From Chondrosia reniformis (lineage: Eukaryota; Porifera; Demospongiae; Chondrillida; Chondrillidae), in NCBI GenBank assembly GCA_947172415.1, contig OX359198.1, positions 4,309,401-4,373,400 of the forward strand: a DNA stretch of 64,000 nt. The letters are read 5' to 3'. This document shows, piece after piece, positions 42,136-54,719 of this stretch; the first letter of the stretch is position 1; each line of letters opens with the position of its first letter. The translations under genes and the position numbers were made by a program. Below the pieces are notes generated by a model. That model worked only from the letters and a program-made list of their open reading frames with translations. It was not told where the DNA came from and did not search any database.

Positions 42136-45100
42136 TTAATTGTCTGAATCTGCACCACTGCCTGGCTCCACAACTGGAAGGGTGGAAGTGCCCAGACAAA
42201 GCCAATCATCCCAGTCTTTAAGCGTGATTGTATCACAACTGTCAGATTCTGGGGCCTCTACAATGTAGAAAGATGCGCTCAATGATTGTCCCTGTTCCCT
42301 TGGTCTATACTCTTTTCTTGGCACTTTGTGCACCACCACTGTCTTGTCTCCCTTGCTAACATCGCAACGTAAAGTGTGTTGTGGTCGAGTTCAAACTGCA
42401 ACCTCCACTTGTTGAAGGTAGTGACGGTGATATTCCTCATTTTAGAGCTTGTAGTAGGAGCGCTATCAGCTGTTCTCTTTGGCTGGACATGGCTAGGTAG
42501 GAATTACTTCTTTGTTTGGTTACAACGGTACTACGTGCGTCTGTATACGTACGCTTCGCTTCCAACCAATTAACCTTTATTCAAGGATACAAGGTTATAA
42601 TCATTACAAAGTCTTTTCAGTATCACACTAGCCGGGCTAAATTGGACAAATAAACATTGTTTATCATTTGTCCAATTTAGCCCGGCTAGTGTGATACTGA
42701 AAAGACTTTGTAATGTTAGTACCTAGCCACACAGAAATCTTCAAAGGTTATAATCACTCACAGCTGGAGGCATTACAATTGGAATTGACGATTCGGCAAT
42801 GGCAATACGGTATGTGGCTATTGTTTACACAATTGGTCGGCCATAATGTCAGCGCAGGATGGATCATTTGGGCGGCCATGTCGTCTATGCTTTGCACAGA
42901 AAATGGCCGATGGCTAACCGTTATAACGCACACTGATATTATGATAGCAAGTACATACCCTATTGTTTCAAACATGTTCTTCAATCTGATGCACTTGGAG
43001 GGTGGACCAGAAGAAGGAGCCACTTGATCACGGATATCTGAGGAGTAGTGATCTGTAGCTATAAAAAAACGTTTTGGACTTCTATGAAGTTCTTGATAAT
43101 TTGAAGTAGAGATTAAAATAAAATATCAAACACCATCCCAAAAACCCTCAAAAATGTACAGTACATACTGCCATAGCCATATGTACATGTTATATATAAA
43201 ATCATGGATGAAAACAAACATGCTGCAACTACCAAAGTACATTCAAGTAAATTACTGCATGTCTTATCATATGACATACAGAGGTACATACACAAGTATT
43301 AACAGTATTCTCTGTAAAAAATTGACACATTAATTATTCAGATGTGTGTCTAGAATTATATTTAAATTAGTAAACACAAATATGGCACTTAATTAAAGTT
43401 ATTAAATAATTGGGGGACGTGTAGCATTGTTACCAAGTCTGTTTACTAAGCAAAGGAAGAATTCAGCCGTCAGAGTAATTCAACTCAGCGTCCTGAATGC
43501 TGCCATTTGCAAAATACGTATTAGATGAAGATTAATAATCATATTCAATAAAACTTTGGACATCTGCTTAAATATAGGTATTTTTTCTCGGAAAAAACGG
43601 ACACCCCTCAAAAATGTTTGGTTGTCTAAATTTTTACAGAGAATACAGAAACTGTATCAGGGTTTCTAGCAAAGTAAATATGGGTGTAGGTACCTCTGCC
43701 TTGCCAATCTCCCTTACTTTCAGGATCTACTGGATTCTGAATTGGTACATAAGAGGAAGACAATAATTATATAAATATATGCAGCCCTGTATGCTTACAC
43801 TGCTAGGTGATGGAACTATCTGAATCCATCGCCAGACTACAAATTCTTTATCAGCAATTGGCCTTTTCTCAACACAAACTCTACTCTCATGCGTAGCAAT
43901 CCATTCTACTGCTTTGTCCCAGATCTTTTTCTTGGATTTTCTGTGACAAAGTAGTAATCAAATACAGAAGAGTTAAATACCATAACATGTTTGAGATAGA
44001 GTTAACCCCTTCAGATGTACGTAGGTAGGCAATAGCAGAGTGGATCTTTCATGGGGTTAAGTGGTTATTAATAGATTTCCCAAGGAAATGACATTAAGAA
44101 AAGCAAGTTTTCCCTAAGCTGCAAGGAATTTTCAAACACCTATATAAGTGAGGTTTGTCTGAAGTTACTAAAGCAATCCACCACTGCATTTATAGTTGTG
44201 ATATGGACAAGTAAAGCATAAACATTTAAAAAATGAAGTGAGAAGTAGGGACGGCAGTGTTTATATGCAACTCTAACTAGCACATCATGTCATCTGAAAA
44301 AGGAACAAACCAATTAAGACAGGGGTCATGTTTTAAGGCTAGTTATACAGAACTGTAACACTGAAATTTAAGTGACTTTACCATACACATAACTTCTGTG
44401 TTTAGCCACATCATGATACTGAAGTAGGAATGGGCGATGTAATAACTTAAAAAATACAGTCAAAAAAGTACCCCAGGTAATAGAGAGCTCTAACTTAAAA
44501 AATGGCATCCGAAAAGGACCCGATTTGATAACTAACAATATCTTGAATACAAAGGGTGCTTTTTCAGCCATCCCTATTTAGAGAGTACGTACTACCATAT
44601 CCTTCGGTAACATAGTGTATAAACCTACCTTTCAGGTGGTGTGAGTAGCATCTCATTTACATGTTCTATTGCAACAAAGGGTAACAGGTTCTCCTCTCTT
44701 TTGGTTGCCTCATAGTGCCTCCATAAGACCTCTGTCAGTGAAAAGTTATCCAATATGATTGTACCAAGGATAAATGAAGCTTAAATTATAACTTAAACTG
44801 ATTGATTGTACATGGCTCAGTGGAGCAGAAGCAGAAAGAGAAGACTCTTGTATCCTCATCTAAAGCTCTCACCAGTTTTGGTTCCCTATAGGCCTTTCAT
44901 TATAAAATAGACATGTAGCATGTAGGAAAATGATGTTTTAGATTTTTGATGTTGTGTAATCCTAATATGATCAATTTTATCCTAAAAACGTGCCTTATTT
45001 AGACAGTTATGTCCTTTTACTTCTGTATTGCTAGTATACATTAATTAACAGTTAAATGAACAGTATGGATACCATGTTGTAGCATATCCAGGACAAGTTG

Positions 45101-48100
45101 GAATTAACACTGTACATACCCAGTATCTTCTCAACCATTATAAAAGTTGCTGTTATCTCAGTTTCTCTCTTCTTAGCATACCATTGTACTACTGAGTATT
45201 GCAGGACAACCACCAAGAGTGCTAAGTCGCAAAATAAGACAGATACATTATTAATAAAGTACATTTCTGGTACGTCTAACAAAATACTTTTAGTGAATTC
45301 TGTCAAACATATAAAGAGTACATATTATATATAGCAATACACAGTACATATAGGCAGAGCTAAATGGTGCTATGCAGTTACTTTATCAATAGATATCAAG
45401 ATAGTAAATAAAATCTCAGGGAAAAGATAATTTATTGGAAAATGATGTTAAAATAAAGATGTGAAAGATTACTATTGTTGGTACAACAGGATTCGGTAAA
45501 ACCATGCATGGTATATTGTGGGTTGGTAACTTGTCATAAAATAAGGAATATTCTTTATTTCTATTTTGTAAACTGATGCACATACGTACGTACATTTTAT
45601 TAGTAGTTGCAGTCCAAGACAAAAGAGTTGAAAGCAAAAATCTCTTAACTATAAATGGCAGCTGTCAATTTTTTTTTTTTTTTTAAATTAACTCGCTACG
45701 TGTCAAACTTAGGGTAGCCTCTTCCCCAGTTCGGAAAATTAATAATGATTTAGAGCTTGTACGTATGTGTCGGCAGAAGTTTGCATGTAAGTGCTAGTTC
45801 ATTTGACAATATGTAGTCGAATACAACTGAAAATTACATCGTTGTAGTGTTAATTGATAATACATTGATAAGCTGGCCATGTTTTTTCGGCCATCTCTAC
45901 TCTTAGAGATTTACTGCTGTACTCTCAGATATTAACACAGGGACACAAAGTTTATGAATGCTATTCAAAAAGCACTTTTGAAAACAGCAAACATGTACCT
46001 ATATGTACATATATGTATATGTAGAGTTATGCATGTACATAGAAATGGTCTTCATATTGCCATACCTGCTATGAGCCATTTTAACCAATGCCAAAGTTGC
46101 CAAAGTACATGAATTGTCCAACACCAAAATGATTCAGAATTTGGAAATGCCTCAATGATAACATTGGTTACATTAAGTTTTGTCCATTTAGAAACCTGGA
46201 TCCCACCTCCATTCACTAATCTGAATAAACATTACATAATACTTTACCAAACATACTATAATGGAAAAATGGAACCTACGTACGTATATACGTACACAAC
46301 CCTACTATAATATAAAGCAGAATCCTTAAATATACAGTGAAACCTGTCTAATGGGGTTGGCTTGAGGTCAACTGAACTTGGCCTTATTAGAGCTAGAGGT
46401 GGCTGCATTATAGAAAATCTTCCTAATGAGGTCAGATAGTATTTTTATATATGCTGGTCACATTATACAGGTTGATACTGATCATTAAAATCTTACATAA
46501 TTGACTAATAAAACTTACACATCTAATATTATAACACTATACTTGGAGTTGAATTAAGTTTAATTGTTTGAAGTGTTAAAGTATTGTAAAATAGCAGTCT
46601 GTGTTTTCTTCTTTTCAAGGATGGCAATCTCTAGACTATTTTTTATTATATGTATTTGTTGCTGCATCTTCCATTTGATTTTCTGCTAGAAAACATAATA
46701 AATCACTAGACACAGATAGATCCTCATTTAATGTGCTGATGTTGTCTGTGACTCCTGCTACTGTCCCATTTTCCTCTTTTTCATCACTGATAGCACGAAT
46801 ACACAGTTGGAGTTTGTGATTTATTCAAATACAATTCATTCGTGAGAGGTTATCACATATACTGCAACAATTGGACCCCAACAATAGGTGAAGTGCTTGC
46901 AGTTAAAAGAGAAAACAGCAACAAACATGATCGCTTTGCTGTGGCAATTTATAGGGAAGGAGAAGTTGTTGGACACGTTTCCTGAACAATAAACAAGGTG
47001 GTCTTCATTTTAGGATACAATAGTCACATGGTGTTCTGAAATTACTGGATATATGGGAGTAGAAGTTCCTTGCAGGTATGTACAAACTAAAGGAACTACT
47101 TATTTAGTCCTATACTTACGAACTGCATTTATAAGAATATGACGTGTTATTTTTAAGTCTTGATTGTTATACAGAGTTTAGTCAGAATATGAAAACTTGG
47201 CTGCTATACGCATTAGACAGATGACCACTGTATAGAAAGCCTTACGTATGGCCCACTGCATGATTTTGCTGGGATTTTAGGAACTGGCTGTAATTCAGAG
47301 ACGACCGCTCTATCTAGGTGACTACTTACACAGGTTTTACTGTACACACAAACACAACGTTTTTACTGAAATATTCACACCACAATAATTAGCACCAAAT
47401 GAGCTTGTCTTTCTACTATTTGTTTAATGTTAAAATGTCCGCATTGTCAGAACTCACAGAAGGGCACCCAGAAATAACTTACTGTAACAAAGAAAAGCAC
47501 CCTAATTAATTTTAGAATGAAACTCTTAAGCCAATAAGAAGGATTATGCAAACATAATAGTTGATTGCTCCAGGTTGGGTATACATACATTTGGCAATCC
47601 ACGACCTTCTTTGGCCACTTACGTAAGTATACATATGACTCTTCATTTCTACTTCAAGTAATCATGACAAGAAACAATTTCATGTGCTACACTTTTCATG
47701 GTTCCCATGAAAAAGAGTGTTACATGTAGCAGGTCTGTCAGCTGCAGTTAATTCTGTCATAGACAGAAATGTTTCATAACTGTAGGAAATATGTTACAGC
47801 TCTGAAACAGTTCTCTGACAGTTCTCTGACAGTACTGTAAAAATCTTTTGAATTAACAACTAATATTCATCATCGTGTTCTGTACATACACATTAAACCA
47901 TAAGTAGAAAAGCATACCTTAGATTCCATTGCGGGTTTTTCAGAATTAAATGGTAAATGGCTTCCACAAGTATATCACTCTTGTTACTCTGCATATGATC
48001 ATGCTTTCTTGATTCCATTAAGCCTTCGTAGGTGAGATTAAAGTTTTGCGTCAAACTGCTTTTGCAATGAAACATACCTACACAGAGAGATGCACACAAG

Positions 48101-49394
48101 TGCACATAAACATACACAAGTGAACACAAATACACAAGTGTATATACATACAAGTATACACAAACACACAAGTGAACACATATACAAGTGCACACAAACA
48201 TACGTATGTGCGCACACAGGTTTACACATACACAAGTGAACATGCAGATATACAAGATTACTTACTGAGAGAACCAGTGATATTTCTATGAATATCTGTC
48301 ATTAAGGATATAATGTTCTTCTTATCATTTTCTTTAATACAAAACTACAGCAACGTCAACATCAAGCAAGATTATACACTATCTATACTCGGTATACCTA
48401 TTAATATAGGCCTTCTGTTCCCAACCAACAATTGTCACTTTTTACATATACGTATGTACATATAGATCGTATTCACAAATGCACACTAAAAATATTAGGT
48501 ACATCCCTCAGCTCTATGTACATATGAGCTAAACATACTTCATCTGTATCCTTGTCTACTTTGGAACAATCGAGAAAGTTACCTGAGGAGACAAATTCAG
48601 AGTAGCATGTTACACAACTTTGCGTACAGTGTACATAACCTGCTGGCTAAATGAGAGTACCACTGAAAAGAGAAGTGACCTCAATGCTGACAATCTGCTT
48701 CAGGAGCAAAAATATACACACTTGATTGCAAATATACTATTTCAAAGTAGTCACATGTTGGAGACATTATAACTGTAGAAGGTGGACACATCCACCAGAT
48801 TGGTTCTCCAATTACAACCTAAAGGTTTACATGAAACTTACAACTGACTTCAACAATTTACGTAAATATATACATTACAAAGACTGGTTTACATAGCACT
48901 ATGTACACATACAATCAACTGGCAGTCTCTAGTCTCATATACCAGGCAACCTAAATTGTTCAATGAATGAATATGGAACATTTGCCGTTCAAGGGCACTT
49001 ACAGATATGCATGCCATACATGAACATATAAAGCTCAATGGACAGATAATCTTCAAACAACCAACACACCTTTCAGTTGTTCTCTCTTTAGTGAAGTTAT
49101 TAAGAGTGAAATTACAAGACCTATTGTTGTTCCAATGACTAATGAGCTGAGCATCTTCTGTCCTAAAGATGAACCTCTCTTCTTCTTAGATCTACTTTTC
49201 CTTAAAGTTCGATTTAAATTATTTCTTTCATAAGCAACCTGGGCTGTTCGCCTTTCAAATAAACTTTCTTCTGCAGCCTCTTTTTCTGAAGGATCAATAT
49301 TCTCTTGGTCACTGTGATTGTTTTCAAGTGATGATTTCATAAAATCATCCTCATCACTTGATAGGAGAACAGGGTATAGCCTGTTGTTGGCCAT
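42136..49394 (-). CDS. MAN1/LEMD-type inner nuclear membrane protein (MSC domain), 11 exons, 478 aa
   Basis: Exons (minus): 49070-49394, 48539-48582, 48266-48344, 47918-48077, 46066-46220, 45120-45221, 44629-44731, 43799-43940, 43694-43736, 42959-43022, 42136-42355; every phase closes with GT-AG. The N-terminus (MANNRLYPVL) is acidic, then basic (RKSRSKKKR), then TM1 at residues 81-101. A luminal part has few Cys (LDCS, FCIKE, FHC). A second membrane region is at about 234-268. A nucleoplasmic winged helix follows: MVEKILEVLWRHYEATK, IEHVNEMLLTPPER, IWDKAVEWIATHESRV, EFVVWRWIQ, KCIRLKNMF. These are hallmarks of the Man1/Src1 C-terminal domain, which binds chromatin and ESCRT partners at the nuclear envelope. 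No LEM domain is visible in the first exon, and MAN1's C-terminal UHM is replaced by an unrelated tail; upstream exons could exist. Confidence 0.85.
42602..42715. repeat. Perfect 50 bp hairpin in an intron
   Basis: 42602-42651 (CATTACAAAGTCTTTTCAGT...) is exactly complementary to 42666-42715, with a 14-base loop (AAACATTGTTTATC). It lies in the last intron of the MSC-domain gene. No TA or TTAA duplication is evident. A solo AAGGTTATAATC word flanks both sides (42589 and 42745). Confidence 0.9.
44200..44420. repeat. Interspersed repeat R4, copy B
   Basis: Partner of 37200-37530 (AACATTTAAAAAATGAAGT ... CCATACACATAACTTCTGTG), inside an intron of the MSC-domain gene. Confidence 0.5.
44822..44960 (+). 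repeat. Interspersed repeat R2, copy B
   Basis: GAGAAGACTCTTGTATCCTC and AAGCTCTCACCAGTTTTGGT match the R2 family; intronic. Confidence 0.55.
45706..45930 (+). repeat. Interspersed repeat R1, copy
   Basis: Matches 27192-27535 from TTCCCCAGTTCGGAAA to GGCCATGTTTTTTCGGCCAT, with an internal deletion; intronic. Confidence 0.65.
46335..47342 (+). mobile_element. Tigger-like element (1.0 kb) in an intron
   Basis: CAGTGAAACCTGTCTAATGG at 46335 mirrors the right end (complement CAGTAAAACCTGTGTAAGTA, ending 47342); TA lies on each side. It contains the fragment at 46812-46985. A one-sided relative of the left end (CAGTGGAACCTGTCTAAGG) occurs at 53653. Confidence 0.65.
46812..46985 (+). pseudogene. 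HIRAN-like domain fragment
   Basis: The frame reads FVRGYHIYCNNWTPTIGEVL, then AVKRENSNKHDRFAVAIYRE, then GEVVGHVS-stop. The pattern G-x-Y...GE.L.v.RE..N.hD..AV.v...GE.vGh resembles the HIRAN DNA-binding fold. There is no start and the frame stops early, so it is a remnant within the Tigger-like element; it sits antisense to the host gene. Confidence 0.45.
48085..48245. repeat. ACAC/AAGTG-rich minisatellite
   Basis: Irregular tandem units such as ACACAAGTGAACACAAATAC, within the 48078-48265 intron of the MSC-domain gene. Confidence 0.75.
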
Positions 49395-49409
49395 TCCAAG
49401 AAGCACAAT

Positions 49410-52400
49410 TCACAATTAAAGTTAAGGCAAGTTCTGTAAAATAAGAATAAATGTTTAAGTTCAAAGCACAGGAAACTTCAAACTTCAAAATAATTAGATC
49501 AAACTAATAGTGTCAGTCACCCATAGAGTACTCAGGCCCTTAAGAGCTCTTTTACACCTACCATTGGCTGCATTACAACTAAAACATGTTAGCCAAAAAG
49601 TGCTACCACTCAATCAGTTACATCAGCCTCTAAGTGACAGTGCCATGATAGCTGATCAAACGGTTGTGACACATTACATAGGTAGATTGGTCTAGACAGC
49701 CACTGCTTAGTGATTGTTCCATTTGAACATGAGACAAATCAGGCCACTCAACTGATACCTCTATCATGTATACAACACCCAACATGCAAATTATATGAAG
49801 TGAGCAATTGGTCCATCTGATCATGAAGGACGAAAACTTTGGTTTTACAATATAAATATACATATGTATGCTACTCTAGAAATAGCTGGAAAAGAAAGAG
49901 GGTATGTTGTATTTAGTCACCTGTAAGTGTCTTTATTTAACTCTAAGTATTGATGTATACCTTGATACATATTTGAACTTTAATTTCTATTGTTATCAGA
50001 AACGTCTGCAGTAATCTGTAGTGATGCACTCTCTTAATGAAAGCTTTTAGCATAACTTTCAGACTGCGTTAATTATGAGAATAGCATGTTAGCAATAATA
50101 GGAATTGTATACAAATTTTGTATGTACAGTGTATTAATAAAATATACTCAGTACACACCACATACGTATGGTATTATGAGGTTACATATGTAGCCAACCT
50201 TTGCAAGAGTTAGGCACAATATTAGGATTTGATGGAGTTTAGCTTTAATAAAATAAACCTAGCTGTATCAGAGTGTTCAGTCTAAATAGAAATGGCACAA
50301 AATGGCTACCATATAAAATGAATTAGAAGTTCATATCTGTACATACGTACTACAAAACAGGGCTTGCAATTTTACACATGTAAGTAAAAATATCTTTAGC
50401 ATATACGTACATATACCATAATGGGTCAAGGAGGACTTCAAAGCGCACACAATTATCATTATAGAATGGGTTACATCCCATAACTTAGACATGTGTTATT
50501 TTTGTCTTAGTTGACCAAGGAAATACAAACACCAACCTTTGATGTTCCTAAAATAAAGATAAGTTTCAAACTGGCAGCTGGAAGAACTTATTACTCTACC
50601 AAATTAAATACAATACGTACCTTGCATAAAAAGCAATATACTTTCTATACACTACATACGTACGTACAAACGAACATACATACATGTATGCAGGCTGTTC
50701 AGTGCTACATACCTAATAAGCATATACGTATAGTACACTACAAAGGTTTGTCAGCAGACAGCCTTTACACAAAACAACTAACATACGACTTTACAGTTCG
50801 GTGAAGCATTTATAAGTGAGCTCAAACACCACAGACCACGTAGCTGAGGCAAAAAGACAGGGAGGGGTTCTGCAGAAGAATTTGGGTGAAGTCCTAATAA
50901 AAATTGGGTAGGGCTTTTAGGTAAAACATTTAGAAACCTACATTTGTGAGCCTTGTGGACATTGTGTAGCACTTTACTACACTTATAGGGCAAGGTACTT
51001 AACTACAGAGTTTCTAAAAACCATTAAAATTGGAAGGAAGTTCTGGAAGTGACATACGTAAACTTCCCCATTCCAAGGTGTGTAAGACAGGGCACATGGT
51101 TAGAGAAGTTCAAATTAACATTAAACATATGAGTTTTGTTTTGCCTATAAGTTGACAACAAATGCAAATTAAATTTCAAGTACATACCACTACATAAGTA
51201 TTTCTCAGTGTCTCTAAAGGTCACTGAATCTCTATGTGTTTACAGACAGCTTATAATAGCTGTCTGGCAGAAGTAGAAAGAGAAGACTCTTGTATCTTCA
51301 TCCAAAGCTTTCTCCGGGTTTGGTTCACCATAGGCTTCTTTATAATGTATTACAGAGTAAGCATAGCCTGTAGGAAATGTTATTCATGCAGGACTCACAA
51401 AGGATCAAGAAAAAGACAAAGATTCCCAGGGTCACTGATGAATTCCCTGAGACAGCTGCCTGACCCAGTGGAGAAGAGAAGGAAAAGGATAAAATTCTTG
51501 TAAACTCATCCAAAGTTCTCATTAGGTTCATTTCCCTATAGGCCTTTACTCTAAAGGAAAGGTAGCATGTAAGATAGTGTGTTAGATTATTCATGTGGTA
51601 AAGGCCATCTGGATACATGTGTCCAACACCACATTCCTATACCACAAACAAATATACTGAACCTCTAGGGATTTGGAAGAGGAAGCAAATTTCCATCTCT
51701 TTCCACTGAGCTAGACAGTGGTTTCCAGAAATTCTACCTTTCACCAGTGCCTTTGGCAATATTTATCTGGTTCTCTGATAGAGCTGAGATCCCTGCAGCT
51801 ATTATCAGGACTCTGTCTAGATGTTGCAGCGGACCCTGCACTACCTATCTGTGATAAAACAATCTTGCTATTTGACCCAGGTACCTAGCCCATCAATGTA
51901 ATTTTAGTTTACAACCAAAAGGATTTGTAGGCCATTTCAACATAGACATATGGACTTCTCATATATGACACTATTGCATGACTACTAGCCATAATCTATG
52001 TAAGTACATACACTCAAGCAATATGCATTTTATGTTGATGTTTTTTTCAAATGGATTTCAAAGATACAGACAAGTCATACATATGACTACAACCTTCAAC
52101 TACAATCACGCAAACTACTGATGGTTTCGTAATGAACACCATTAAGTGATGGAAATATAACGTAAAAAACAAGTACAACACCAACCATTCGGTCTACATC
52201 GTGAAATACACTGGATAGTTGCTACTACTAGTATATCAGACGATGGAGAGTGTAAGATCAATAAGTCCTATAGACCTTGTATGGAGGAGGTTACCTCACT
52301 ACACTCCGACTGGCTGATTTACCCTAAGGGAAGCGGCAGAATGACAGACAAACGCCACAGTCAACAGTCGGAAAGTCTTACCGGCCAATTACGAAGGTGC

Positions 52401-52850
52401 AAATCTAAATCTATATAATTTAGGGAGCCATTATTCTACTCGGAGAACACAGAATTCGTGTACATAACTGAACCATTGAAATAATCCCAGGGTGACTTTC
52501 TACAGAAATGTTATACCCTCTAACTTCCGAATATTTATGGTTAGAATTGAATTCCCTTGATATTTCAATCGAAAGTTTACATAAACGATTTCTATATTTG
52601 TGTGGAAAGACCTGGTTACATAACAGATACTTACGTACCTTCTTCTACACCACGTGTACAGCCTTAAGAAGCCAACAGTACACAGCCACTTCGAGCTCTC
52701 CACTTGGAAAACAATGTTTACGCTTCAGACAAGCAGACTAAACTAGCCCCTTGGGATTCACAGTCTCACCAGCAGACAGAAAATTGTCTCTACGCCCACA
52801 TAATTGATTAAAACTATGAATTTCATTAACCACAACAAAAGAATGGAAAT
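49410..52850. other. Intergenic, no confident gene
   Basis: Contains an R2 repeat (51262-51600) and ACGTAC-rich stretches. The region 51650-51900 has remnants of coding-like sequence (DVAADPALPICDKTILLFDP on plus) without start or splice sites. Nothing else was recognised. Confidence 0.45.
51262..51600 (+). repeat. Interspersed repeat R2, tandem copies
   Basis: Two partial R2 units in tandem: CTCTTGTATCTTCATCCAAA at 51288 and CTTGTAAACTCATCCAAAG at about 51498, each followed by a CCCTATAGGC/CACCATAGGC block. Confidence 0.6.
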
Positions 52851-52862
52851 TCAATCAGATAG

Positions 52863-54580
52863 TTAACTTGGGAATTTGCTGGGAGACAATGATTGTCTTG
52901 CTACTTTATGTTGCAGTACAGTTTCAGTAATAGCTGCTTTACAGTCCACATTGGCTTGGAAAACTTTAAGTCTGATATCCAATTCAGCAGAAACTTCTTC
53001 CAATCTAGTCTTGGCAAATTCATCTACTAGGGAAAAGACAGTTGAAGAACCCAGCCTTTCTGATGTAGAAATGAGATCACTAATGTTTGTAGAATTGTGT
53101 GTCAATTCTTTCATTTGTAGTTCTTGTAGTTTCCTGGCATGATTCTCTTCAAAGGTTTGCACCTTTTCCTCTAGGGCCCACTCCTCTTCAGGAACACCTT
53201 AGTGAAGTAACATATACCAAACCAAAAATAACAGTCACAAGTGGGTGATACAACAATGCAAATTCTGTACACAAGCATATGAATAAAGGAATGTTGGTAG
53301 TCAGGAAATATGGCACTTAAGTAATAGTTATACACTCCGCCACTAGGCTTTTCTTGCAGGAATACGCAAGCTTATAGGTGGTTATTGAGTTATCGCATTG
53401 TATAACTATAATAAGAGACCAGAATGCCTCTTATTATAGGTGTACACCAGTTGTGGAATATTGGTGCTCCGTGTGTAGAGTCATCAGCCATATTTTAATA
53501 TAATATTTACCGTTCTCCAAATAGTACTCCTTAGGGTTCAGTAAGGTTGCCCCAGCAACAGAGTGTATGATACAGATATAACTGAAACCCCAAAAGGCTT
53601 ATCTCAAGGTACTACTTGGTTGGGCTCTTGTAGTCAGTGTAGAATACAGTGGAACCTGTCTAAGGTAGGCACCCATACGACCTGCTGCATATTAGATAGG
53701 TGACTGAATCATCAGCATCTTAAGGTGTGCATGTTAGATATTTCATGTAAGAAAAATGTTGGATGGAACTTTTAAAAGTAATTCAATGTTATTATTTAAA
53801 TAAGGAACAGTTCTTAGAAACTTGGTGAAAGTTCCCACAGGTTCAAAAGTGGAGCTGCAAGAGTAGTACAGTCATGATTATATATATCAAACAATAACTA
53901 GTCTTCAGTGCAGGTACATTGATTTCCAAACCTTTCTCAAGCTCCGGTATTGACTTAACAGTGGCTACCTCCACTACTATCTGATTCGTCACTATGACAG
54001 CTTCATCTCCCAAAACCAACGAATACAAATGGAAATGTCTAAATATAGTATCAAAAATATATTTCACTGCTAAAGAAGCCAAATTAGGACTAAGAGAGGC
54101 AAACACGGCTGGAAGAATGTCTCTTTTGAACAGCAGCAAACCGTTACTCAATGACTGTGACCAATCAATATCTACAAACAAGAGACAAAATAAAGTACAG
54201 TACCTCTATTCAATTAACAGGAATGTATCATTATTACAAATGCATGCCAAATGGAATATAACCGTTATCGCACGCCTACCTTCGCCTACTTGGAGACAGA
54301 TGTTCAAAGTCTTAATATAAAGGCGCAAAAATTCCGCGGCATCGTTATCTCTGAAGCCTTTCCGAAGCACATGATCAATCCCTTTACCGATGATTTCAAA
54401 GGTCAAGCTGCTGTAATCAATCTCGTAGCCCACTTGTTGCACAATCGTAAAGCCAATATTACTAAATACCTGCTTGGTAGCACTATTAACAGTACAGTTG
54501 GGTGCTTTAGCGACTAAATCCTTCCATGACCAAACTAGCTGCAGAATCTCACTCTTCTTAAGATTTAATAGGTCATCCAT
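52863..54580 (-). CDS. CLAMP (C1a-32)/C8orf74-like ciliary protein, three exons, 302 aa
   Basis: Exons 54280-54580, 53899-54171 and 52863-53197 close in phase (1, 1). It starts MDDLLNLKKSEILQLVWSWK. The middle contains LASLAVKYIFDTIFRHFHLY and SLVLGDEAVIVTNQIVVEV, which align by eye with the D/CDYFHHTFIRHYKLYQYVLG-type segment that I recall in vertebrate C8orf74. The last exon is coiled coil (VPEEEWALEEKVQTFEENHA, then ARKLQELQMKE). Proteins of this group carry the CLAMP domain of the flagellar central-apparatus subunit C1a-32, so a role in motile cilia is likely; sponges have flagellated choanocytes. The family call is from remembered similarity and should be treated as probable. Confidence 0.6.
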
Positions 54581-54719
54581 TTTTGTTGTTGCGTAATTGA
54601 TAGCGATCCAAAGATTGAGCTACATACGTACGTATATGGTCAAACACTATAGCTTTCCCAGGACCGTCGATACTCTATTCTATTGTTTCGATTCCGTTAG
54701 CCTCATGATTATTCATGTT

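Noticed and set aside
48038..48255. Cys-rich minus-strand frames (MCMCKPVCAHTYVCVHLY)
   Set aside because: Translation of the AC-rich intronic minisatellite.
53652..53845. Possible complete Tigger-like element starting CAGTGGAACCTGTCTAAGG
   Set aside because: Only one end is convincing; ACAGGTTC near 53838 does not form a proper terminal repeat.
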